A stretch of 64,000 bases of DNA, from NCBI RefSeq assembly GCF_000317105.1, contig NC_019693.1, forward strand, positions 6,263,227 through 6,327,226, in the 5' to 3' direction. A model generated the notes under the pieces. It saw nothing but the letters and a program-made list of their open reading frames with translations, was not told the origin of the DNA and searched no databases. Of the stretch, positions 53,675 through 61,332 are shown in pieces; within the stretch, counting starts at the first letter, position 1; every line of letters starts with the position of its first letter. This stretch comes from Oscillatoria acuminata PCC 6304 (lineage in GTDB: Bacteria > Cyanobacteriota > Cyanobacteriia > Cyanobacteriales > Laspinemataceae). Position numbers and translations under genes: made by a program.

Positions 53675-55687
53675 CTAGACTTGCGGAATCCGAGATATCA
53701 CTTGAGTCTTAGTATCGGTTTCTGAACCCAGCAACTTAATTTTTTCTTCCTGAATCAAGTCGTCAATCAATTGATTCAGTCGTTCGGTAGAAACTGTATC
53801 AAACTTAGCATGAGCATTGTCAATTGCCATTTCTCGTCCTAGAAACTGTTGAGTAATAACCATATTCAAAATAAATTCTTTGGCGGCTAAAATTTGGGGT
53901 TCAGCCTCCGGTTGACTCGGGTCAGAATCAGTTTTCTGGGGAGCAGGAACAATGCCTAAATCCTGCAATAAGATACATCCATGCAAAATCTCCGTTTCTC
54001 GGATTAGTTCCTGCAACCGATCCAGGGTAATCACTTGATCCACAATTACCAATTCTCCCGCGAGGGCTTCTTTAACCAAGTTGTAATAAGTGGCGAGATA
54101 GTGCAGGGAGTCGAGATGGGGGGTGATATGACGATGGGGAGATCCTGTAAACAGTTCTTTAAACAGTTTATATCCCTTGAGCTTAGATTCTCCCACTTTT
54201 TCAGCGCGGATTAAATAAACGGGAGTTTTAGGATGCTGTTCCATTGAGCGGCGGCAGGAATCCATCACAAAGAAAAAGGTTTTCATGTTTGGATCTTCAC
54301 TCCAAACCACCCCGATCAATTCGGGTTTACCACTGGGTTGATAGGAGAGGGAATAACTGGCTAATTTGTCACTCAGTAAAAATTTAGGCGTAACGGGTAA
54401 GCGCAATGCCTCCATCGCCGCTTGTAACATTTGAATCCGCTCCGGTGCTGAAAAGTAACTAATTTTAGCCACTTTTTTCTGAGTCTTTTTAAACTCTTCC
54501 ACCCAGAGCAATTTCAAGCCAGAACCATAATCTGCCGGGGGTGCCGGTTGTCCAATTTTATACTCTTCAATCAGTTGCCGACCCAATTGCAACACTAAGC
54601 GAGGAGAAGTTTTACCACTGGGAAACTGTTTTTCTAAGTCTTGGCGAGTTAAGGGATAAATTGGCGAAAGCGGTTGAATGCTAACTTGTTGATGCAGGGG
54701 ATAAAGACGAGTTGCCCAGATTGCTTCGCCTTCGTCCAAGCCAATTCGTTTGAGAAGAATTACTTGATGAATTCCGGCTTTATCCGAGTTTTGAATTCGT
54801 TGTAAGGCAGTTTTACAACTATCTCTTACCATGTTGATAATGATTAAAAAATTGGTGATTCCCTCCAAATGGATTCGAGTATTTAAACTCAACAAGGGTT
54901 GCAGATTTAAAGAACCACCAGACCCCATACCTACCAACTCGACATTATCTAAACATAAAACAATCGGTTGGGTTTCTGTGGAAATTTTCCCCAAATTCGA
55001 TAATATTTCCCAAGCGGTTTCTTCATTTTCGATGGAACGTTTTAATTTCAAGTCTTGGAGAGAATCTTCACTTAAATCATCCCCGCGCAACCACTCGCAG
55101 GCTAGGGGATAGAGTTCCGGGTTAGTAAGGTCATACAAAATCCCAAAAAAACTATCAGCTTGGGCAATCCCGAGAGATTGATAGGTTTTTTTGAGGTGGG
55201 TGATAAATTTTTTCCGATTACTCTGGAGTAAGCTCCAGACTTGATCATCAAAAAGTCGCTGTTTTAGGGAACGGTTGGTGAAGGCAGACAGACTTTTTAG
55301 CCAGAGCATGAGTTGGGAATCGGTTTCCCCTTCTGGAACCTGCATGAGACTATCAACGGTGTGGCGCAGGAGATGACGTCTCATCCATTCATGGTCAGAC
55401 CAAGGTGCAATGTAGGCAAAAAAGGCTTGAGGTTTCAAAGTCTTTTTGAGGCGACCTAATAGATAACTTTTGCCCGAACCCGAATCCCCCAGCAGCATAA
55501 TCGTCCGGCTGTGATGGTCCTGGGCAATTTGGTCCACCAAGGTTTCAATCTCAACCATCACCTCTTTGTGAATCGAATCAACGGTGAGTGAGGCTTCTTG
55601 GTTTTCTCTCCAAAAGTTCCCCGTTTTAAATGAAATCGGGTCAAAAGGATTAACCGCTCTTTGAATAATTGTGTCTATAGATACCAT
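53675..55687 (-). CDS. Large P-loop ATPase of unknown family, copy 1
   Basis: The 670-residue protein is one of three paralogues here. The N-terminus (IIQRAVNPFDP, then TGNFWRENQ and TVDSIHKEV) precedes Walker A GDSGSGKS at 67-74. Walker B is PIVLCLDN at 241-248, where the usual acidic residue after Asp is Asn. The arrangement recalls ORC/STAND-like AAA ATPases. The C-terminal half holds a conserved but unnamed region (YSLSYQPSGKPELIGVVWSE, SLHYLATYYNLVKEALAGELV) and ends in a possible winged helix (RLNQLIDDLIQEEKIKLL). It lies between a wHTH-like gene upstream and the FtsK fusion downstream on one strand. Role unknown, probably DNA-associated. Confidence 0.75.
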   Translation of the reverse strand: MVSIDTIIQRAVNPFDPISFKTGNFWRENQEASLTVDSIHKEVMVEIETLVDQIAQDHHSRTIMLLGDSGSGKSYLLGRLKKTLKPQAFFAYIAPWSDHEWMRRHLLRHTVDSLMQVPEGETDSQLMLWLKSLSAFTNRSLKQRLFDDQVWSLLQSNRKKFITHLKKTYQSLGIAQADSFFGILYDLTNPELYPLACEWLRGDDLSEDSLQDLKLKRSIENEETAWEILSNLGKISTETQPIVLCLDNVELVGMGSGGSLNLQPLLSLNTRIHLEGITNFLIIINMVRDSCKTALQRIQNSDKAGIHQVILLKRIGLDEGEAIWATRLYPLHQQVSIQPLSPIYPLTRQDLEKQFPSGKTSPRLVLQLGRQLIEEYKIGQPAPPADYGSGLKLLWVEEFKKTQKKVAKISYFSAPERIQMLQAAMEALRLPVTPKFLLSDKLASYSLSYQPSGKPELIGVVWSEDPNMKTFFFVMDSCRRSMEQHPKTPVYLIRAEKVGESKLKGYKLFKELFTGSPHRHITPHLDSLHYLATYYNLVKEALAGELVIVDQVITLDRLQELIRETEILHGCILLQDLGIVPAPQKTDSDPSQPEAEPQILAAKEFILNMVITQQFLGREMAIDNAHAKFDTVSTERLNQLIDDLIQEEKIKLLGSETDTKTQVISRIPQV

Positions 55688-55745
55688 GCCTAAAATTACC
55701 GAGTTCTAAAGGGTAAAAAATGCCAACCATTAAGGCAGTCAAAGA

Positions 55746-56582
55746 CTAGATATATGCGATAAAAAACAAAGGTCCTCCGATATCTTGGTGAATTCCTGCG
55801 TTGATTTGTTCGGCACTGTAGGGGATTGTATCGACTAAAGAACTTAACTCAATTTTATCGTCGCCTTCCAATCGATAGAGGGCTTGATCTAGTTCTTTAC
55901 GGGATAGCGGGGGTTGAAGTTTCTGGCGCAGGTGAAAAATGGGTAAATAATTGTCCGTTCCTAATTCTTGGTCTAAAGCCTGAATCAGTTGCAAAATCTC
56001 CTCATCACTGGGCTTTTTCATCGGGACTGGGGCGACAGTTTCGGTTGCAGGAGCGGTCTGCGGTAAAGCGGCTTTTTTTGTTAGCTGAACTTTCCGGAGG
56101 AACCGGAGATATTCCGTCAGCATTTTGAGGGTAATAGTAGATAAACTGTTTGACTCAAACTCATCGCGTAAAAATTCTTTCCCCCGTTCTGTCAGCCAAA
56201 CTTCTTTAAATTTTTTATCAATAATTTTAATAAATCCCCGGGCGGCTAAACTTTGAATGACGGCTTGTCGCTGATCCGCAGCAACCCCCGTTTGTCCAGG
56301 GGAAATAGTGCCTTTAGCCGTAGCTTTTAGGACTTTTAATTCCTGTTCAGAGATCGGCAAGGTGCTTGGGTCGGCTTGAAGTAGGGATTTTCCCGGAGGG
56401 GCGATCGCCAATTTTTTGACCTCTTCCGTACAATCCACTAAGCCACGTTCAATCAGTTGCCGACCGATGCGATCGCGTTCTGAGGCTTTCGTTTTCGGAT
56501 TAGGCTCAACTTTGGTGATCAATACCCGATAATCCGCAAACCCCAATAACTTCAACAGAAATTTTAGCTCCGTTACATCCAT
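55746..56582 (-). CDS. Winged-helix-like protein of unknown family, copy 1
   Basis: I start this 278-residue protein at ATG 56582 (MDVTELKFLLKLLGF). An earlier in-frame start would add a non-conserved leader. Residues about 75-160 look like a winged-helix pair (LPISEQELKVLKATAKG, AVIQSLAARGFIK, EVWLTERGKEFL). The C-terminal 90 residues (DEEILQLIQALDQELGTDNY, LPIFHLRQKLQPPLSRKELD, DIGGPLFFI) are nearly repeated in the gene at 63524. A Pro/Ala linker separates them. It is 58 bp upstream of ATPase copy 1. DNA binding or a regulatory-subunit role is inferred. Confidence 0.7.
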   Translation of the reverse strand: MDVTELKFLLKLLGFADYRVLITKVEPNPKTKASERDRIGRQLIERGLVDCTEEVKKLAIAPPGKSLLQADPSTLPISEQELKVLKATAKGTISPGQTGVAADQRQAVIQSLAARGFIKIIDKKFKEVWLTERGKEFLRDEFESNSLSTITLKMLTEYLRFLRKVQLTKKAALPQTAPATETVAPVPMKKPSDEEILQLIQALDQELGTDNYLPIFHLRQKLQPPLSRKELDQALYRLEGDDKIELSSLVDTIPYSAEQINAGIHQDIGGPLFFIAYI

Positions 56583-56862
56583 AGGTTCACCCGTGCCTTG
56601 CGCCGAATAACAACTGCCCAAGTTTATAATGGCGCGATTTGGGACCGAGCGATCGCTTTTTTACAAAACTTTAGAAATCTTCGAGGGTCCGGTCCCGAGT
56701 CACTCTTTAAAAGCCCTCCATCCTAAAGGGGCGAGTCTTCAACCGAACAAAGTCTACCGCTTGTTTTTGTTAATAAATATTAAGATATTGTGCAAGTTAA
56801 ACCTCGGATCCGGTAAGATGTAAAACGATTCCGTAAGGCACCGGATTATCCGGGTAAAAACC

Positions 56863-58338
56863 TTGAGCTTCCATCCAGACCTTTGCCGAAACGAGAGCGA
56901 AGTTGAGAGCAAACTAATCGTCAGTTACTTGTTGCCAGCATTAGGTTACACCCCCGACAGTTGGCATCAAGAAGTTGCCTTTATTTCCATTCGCTTAGGT
57001 TTTATAGCCTTCCATACCCCAGCCATTCCCTTCGTCCTCCATGCGAATTCGCCTATGAGAGTCGTCATAGAGGCCAAAAGTCCCAAACAAAACCTAGACC
57101 AAAACCGGAGAAAGTTAAAGCGATATTTAACGAAACTAAAAGTTAAATATGGAGTTCTCACGAATGGCAAGGAAATGCGGATTTATGAACGAGTGGGGGA
57201 GGAGATTGAGCTAGTTTTTAAGTGTTTGGGAGCCGAAATTGAGGCAAGAATTGAAGAAATCAATGCCTTGATTGGGAGAGATAGCAGTAAACCTAGACAA
57301 ACCCTAACTTTACCGGCTACAGACTCAAATTTCCCTCCAATTAGGGAGGATTCAATTCCTGAACAAACATCAGAAGACCTCCCTGGTTCCATCCCGTTTC
57401 CAGAGGAATTATTTCCGGAAACTCCCATAGATCCAAAACCCGTTATTGAACCCAATTCTAATACCAAGAGGAAATCTCCATTGAAAGTAATTGCTGTTTA
57501 TCATAACAAAGGCGGCGTCGGAAAAACAACGGTTGCAGTCAACTTAGCTGCCGCCCTGAGAAAAAGGGGAAAAAAGGTTCTGTTAATTGATATAGATGCT
57601 CAATCTAATTCAACTTTTGCAACAGGATTACTTAAATTCATCTTTGAAGAAGATGATGATTTAAGAGATAATAATGTTTATCATCTTCTGGAATCCGGAG
57701 AATTTTCTTTTATCTCAGATGTTGCTCGAAAATCGGATTGTTTTAATACTCCGGAAATTGATGTAATTCCTTCTCATATTACCCTCATTGAAGGGCAGTA
57801 TAAATTAAATCAAATCGGGGCCAGTAAAACTCGGTTGGTCACCAAATTAGCCCGAGTAGAAAAAGAATATGATTTTGTAATTATAGATACTCCTCCCTCG
57901 CGGGATTTATATGCAGAAGTAGCATTAATTGCGGCAGATCATCTGATTATCCCGTCTGATTTGAAACCTTTTGCTAACCAAGGGTTACCCAGTGTTACCC
58001 AGTTTATCAGCCAAGTTGATGAATTTCGAGAGATGATTGGAAAAAAACCCCTTAATATTTTGGGAGTCTTACCTTCTAAAATTTCACCTAACCCCAAATT
58101 TTTGCAATATACTTTTCCCAAACAAAAAGGTGTGATTTCTAGCCGATATGACATTCCCTTAATGGATACAATTATTTACGAAAGAGCGCTTCTTTCTCAA
58201 TGCACTAATCATACCAGTCCCCTGGGGGAAGAGATACCCGAACCTAAATCAATATTGGAATATTCTCCCGACTCTTTATCCTCCGGAGAATTTCAATCCT
58301 TAGCCCTAGAAGTTTTAACCAAAATAGGAATAAACTGA
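56863..58338 (+). CDS. ParA-type ATPase with N-terminal HsdR_N-like domain
   Basis: The 491-residue protein has an N-terminal module (about 10-115) like the type I restriction HSDR_N fold: NESEVESKLIVSYLLPALGY, then VVIEAKSP with Glu70-x-Lys72, KYGVLTNGKEMRIYE. The upstream PD motif expected about 15-20 residues earlier is not obvious, so it may be inactive. A Pro-rich linker (about 140-205) leads to ParA: deviant Walker A NKGGVGKTT at 215-223, DIDAQSNST, and YDFVIIDTPPS. Start is TTG 56863. The only in-frame ATG further in would cut the domain. It overlaps the next gene by one base (TGATG). No HIP1 site was seen in either gene, and codons are AT-rich, unlike the flanks. Confidence 0.85.
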   Translation: MSFHPDLCRNESEVESKLIVSYLLPALGYTPDSWHQEVAFISIRLGFIAFHTPAIPFVLHANSPMRVVIEAKSPKQNLDQNRRKLKRYLTKLKVKYGVLTNGKEMRIYERVGEEIELVFKCLGAEIEARIEEINALIGRDSSKPRQTLTLPATDSNFPPIREDSIPEQTSEDLPGSIPFPEELFPETPIDPKPVIEPNSNTKRKSPLKVIAVYHNKGGVGKTTVAVNLAAALRKRGKKVLLIDIDAQSNSTFATGLLKFIFEEDDDLRDNNVYHLLESGEFSFISDVARKSDCFNTPEIDVIPSHITLIEGQYKLNQIGASKTRLVTKLARVEKEYDFVIIDTPPSRDLYAEVALIAADHLIIPSDLKPFANQGLPSVTQFISQVDEFREMIGKKPLNILGVLPSKISPNPKFLQYTFPKQKGVISSRYDIPLMDTIIYERALLSQCTNHTSPLGEEIPEPKSILEYSPDSLSSGEFQSLALEVLTKIGIN

Positions 58339-59132
58339 TGATTTCTTTTTCCCTAGTAGATGTTAAAAGTATCAACTCTACCATCTCTCGTTCGACTTTA
58401 TCTGAAACAGTCTTGGATAGTCTTTCCGACCTGATTTTAGAGTGTGAAGGACTGCTAAGACCTGTCGTTTTAAAAAGAACGGGACCCGAAAGCTATACCG
58501 TAGTTGATGGACATTTAGAATACTACGCTGCGGTTAGAGCACAAGAAAAAAATCCTCGTAAAGGGGAAATGGTTAATGCTTTTGTGATTGCACCTAAAAA
58601 TGAAGAAATTATCCTCAAGCAAACTGAATTATTGAAGAGTTTTGCAGAATCCAAGCCCAATCAAGGGGTTAAAGATTCACCCGTTCAAGCACCCATTCAA
58701 CCTAATCAAGAAAGTCGTCAAGATTTACCCGTTCAGACCTCTATTCAACCCGATTTAGAAGCCCGGTTTACTAATATTGAAGTTAGAATTGAAACTCGAC
58801 TCAATGAATTAAAGGCTGAGTATTCTCAGAACCTCCAGAGAATCGAGGAGATGTTAGACCAAAAGGTTGAGGAACGGTTAAAAGATATTGAAAGTCGAAA
58901 TCCCAAACCTGCTCCTTTATTAGAATCTCTGAATAACTTAGAGTTGCCTTCATCCCAGCTATTTTCGCAGTTGAGAAATGCTGGAATCAATAAAAATATC
59001 ATTGAGAATATCATCAAGGAGCGAAATATAACGCCATTTGAACCCTTTATCAATTTTGAAGATGTGATAAACAGAATTGATAAATTGGGTGATAAAACCA
59101 TGATTAAAATGATTGATGGTTGGCAAAGGTAA
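58338..59132 (+). CDS. ParB-like protein
   Basis: The 264-residue protein begins with a ParB/Srx-type domain: about residues 30-70 contain LRPVVLKRTGPESYTVVDGHLEYYAAVRA, in which the DGHLEY replaces the GHRRY of typical ParB. After a repeated proline-rich stretch (PVQAPIQPNQES, PVQTSIQPDLEA) come a coiled coil (LNELKAEYSQNLQRIEEMLD) and a helical C-terminus. Stop/start overlap with the ParA-like gene implies coupling. No helix-turn-helix DNA-binding centre is visible, so it is not a standard chromosomal ParB. Partition or targeting of the fusion nuclease are both possible. Confidence 0.72.
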   Translation: MISFSLVDVKSINSTISRSTLSETVLDSLSDLILECEGLLRPVVLKRTGPESYTVVDGHLEYYAAVRAQEKNPRKGEMVNAFVIAPKNEEIILKQTELLKSFAESKPNQGVKDSPVQAPIQPNQESRQDLPVQTSIQPDLEARFTNIEVRIETRLNELKAEYSQNLQRIEEMLDQKVEERLKDIESRNPKPAPLLESLNNLELPSSQLFSQLRNAGINKNIIENIIKERNITPFEPFINFEDVINRIDKLGDKTMIKMIDGWQR

Positions 59133-59189
59133 GCCTATCTTGACCCTGTGATTTTTAAAAGAGTGGCAGGGTTTAAACTGCCCCTCTGT

Positions 59190-61241
59190 CTAGTTTTTAG
59201 CCTTCTTGCTAAAGGCTTCTAACACACAAACTAACTGGGCGGATTCGGGGACCGTTTCATCTAAAATAAATAGCTTGTTTTCGGTGCAAAGCTGAAAAAT
59301 TAACTCTTTAACTTGATACTCTTGCACATCGTTAAATTGGTCTAAGGTATTTTGAATCAACACAGTTCGGCCCATGATTTGCTGAGTGCGGACTAAGGCG
59401 AGTATATACTCTTTGGCTTTCTTTAAGGCTTTGCTGCGATCGCCTGCGGGTCCGAGTTGTTTCGGTTTATTATCGCTGACTCCGATGATGCGGGTATATC
59501 CGGCAAACACGCCCAAGGTTTGTAATACCGGACATTCTTCTAAAATTTGGGCATGGCGCATCATTTCTTGGAGTTCTTTTAAATTAGGGGTGAGACTTCC
59601 CACGACTAATTCACCGGCACAAGCAGCATTGACTAAACTGTGATAGGTTACCAAATAATGGACCGATACCATATCCGGTAAAATGTGGCGATGGGGATGT
59701 CCGGTAAAAATCTGGGAGTAGAGTTTATTCCCCAGGTTTTTGCGCGTTCCTAACCGTTCGCCACGAATTAAATAAAGGGTTTTGCAGCGTTGCATGGTCA
59801 GGGCTTTTTCACAGGCTTTCATGATATGATAAAAGCTGACTAGATTGGGGTCTTCTGTCCAGACAATCCCAATTCTTCCTAGTTGTGCAGGCAGGTGATA
59901 GCTGAGGGAATAACTGGCGTAGGTGGGACTGGGTAAGAGTTTTTGTTGAATGCCACTCACATTTAATGCTTCTAGGGCTTCTCGGACCATTTGCATCAGT
60001 TCTGGGGCTGAAAATTGGCGCAAGCGGGTAATTTTATCCTGGGTTTTATTAAATTCTTTGACCCAAACCAGGTGAAAGGCGGCAGTTACTTCGTTGGGAG
60101 AAGGTGAGATGACAGTTTCGGTTCTTGTTCCTTCCTGCTGTTTCGCCTCTTGAAACAGTTGTCTTCCCAGGAGGAGTGTAAACCGAGGCAAGGTTTTTCC
60201 CCCGGGAAATTTTGCCTCTAAATCTTGTTCGGTGATGGGATAGATGGGGGATGGGGGTGGAGTTTGGGAGAGTTGGTGTAAGGGATACAATCGCATCGCC
60301 AATAAACCAGCAGCTTGATTGAGGTCGATCGCACTCAGGCGAATTTTTGTATCAATTCGGGCTAAATCCGCCGGTTGTATCCGTTTATAGTTTTGCTGCC
60401 AGGTGTTGGTGATGATACTAATAATAATAACAAAATTTTTGAGTTTTTGGTTATGAATAATTGAATTGACGTTAAATAATGCCTGTAAATTAATTAATCC
60501 ATCAATTCCTCGGTCAATATTATCTAAGTTATCAAAGCATAAAACCATCGGTTGAGTTGCCGAGGCAATTTTACCAAAGTTTGATAAAATTTGCTGGGCG
60601 GCATTTTCGGAATCAATGGATCGTTTGACCCGCAACAGTTTTAAACTCGCTTCGTCCAAATCATCTCCTTTCAGCCATTCACAAGCGAGGGGATATAATT
60701 TGGGATTGGTTAAGTCATAGAGAACGCCAAAAAACTCATTGGCGTTATAGATTCCGGCGGGATAGGTTTTTTTTAATTTCTGAATAAACAGTAGCCGTTC
60801 TCCGAATACCCGTTTCATGAGACTTCTATCTTGAAATACGGCTAATTCTTTTAGCCAGAGTAACAGTTGGGATTCCGTTTGACCCTGGGGAACATACATC
60901 AAACTATCCAAGGTATTGCGGAGAGTATGCCGCCAAATAAAGTCGCTTTCCGGCCAAGGTCCAATATAGGAAAAAAATGCTTTGGAATTGAGGGTACTTT
61001 TAATCCGTCCTAAGAGATAACTTTTCCCTGAACCCGAATCTCCGGAGAGGAGAATTGTGCGGGTTCGATGGTCTTGGGTGACGTAATCGACGACAGAAGT
61101 AATTTCAGTTAAAACTTCTTGATGAATGGAATCGACGGTAAAGGCGGAATTTTGGTCTTCTTGCCAAAAATTGCCCGGTCTAAAGGTGGTGGAATCAAAG
61201 GGGTTAACGGATTCTTGAATAATGCGGTCAATAGATGCCAC
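59190..61241 (-). CDS. Large P-loop ATPase of unknown family, copy 2
   Basis: Second paralogue, 683 residues. The open frame begins at 61286, but alignment with the sister proteins (SIDRIIQESVNPFD) and GAGGAG 7 nt upstream point to GTG 61241. Walker A is GDSGSGKS and Walker B is PMVLCFDNLDN, again without Glu after the Asp. Shared blocks: NEFFGVLYDLTNP, CEWLKGDDL, NFGKI, YSLSYHLPAQ, GVIW-like GIVWTEDPNL, SVHYLVTYHSLVNAACAGELVV. It ends with a helical, possibly winged-helix region (LDQFNDVQEYQVKELIF). Transcribed downstream of copy 3. Confidence 0.75.
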   Translation of the reverse strand: MASIDRIIQESVNPFDSTTFRPGNFWQEDQNSAFTVDSIHQEVLTEITSVVDYVTQDHRTRTILLSGDSGSGKSYLLGRIKSTLNSKAFFSYIGPWPESDFIWRHTLRNTLDSLMYVPQGQTESQLLLWLKELAVFQDRSLMKRVFGERLLFIQKLKKTYPAGIYNANEFFGVLYDLTNPKLYPLACEWLKGDDLDEASLKLLRVKRSIDSENAAQQILSNFGKIASATQPMVLCFDNLDNIDRGIDGLINLQALFNVNSIIHNQKLKNFVIIISIITNTWQQNYKRIQPADLARIDTKIRLSAIDLNQAAGLLAMRLYPLHQLSQTPPPSPIYPITEQDLEAKFPGGKTLPRFTLLLGRQLFQEAKQQEGTRTETVISPSPNEVTAAFHLVWVKEFNKTQDKITRLRQFSAPELMQMVREALEALNVSGIQQKLLPSPTYASYSLSYHLPAQLGRIGIVWTEDPNLVSFYHIMKACEKALTMQRCKTLYLIRGERLGTRKNLGNKLYSQIFTGHPHRHILPDMVSVHYLVTYHSLVNAACAGELVVGSLTPNLKELQEMMRHAQILEECPVLQTLGVFAGYTRIIGVSDNKPKQLGPAGDRSKALKKAKEYILALVRTQQIMGRTVLIQNTLDQFNDVQEYQVKELIFQLCTENKLFILDETVPESAQLVCVLEAFSKKAKN

Positions 61242-61332
61242 GGCGGACTCCTCAGTGAAAGAATACAGGGTGTAATTAGGGTGCAATTTCGTCCAGAGGC
61301 GATCGCAATTCTCTAGGCGATCGCAAGTGGAG

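Noticed and set aside
56629-56823. 64-codon open frame between the divergent wHTH-like and ParA genes
   Set aside because: It lies in the shared upstream region, has no Shine-Dalgarno sequence, and its translation looks like random read-through.
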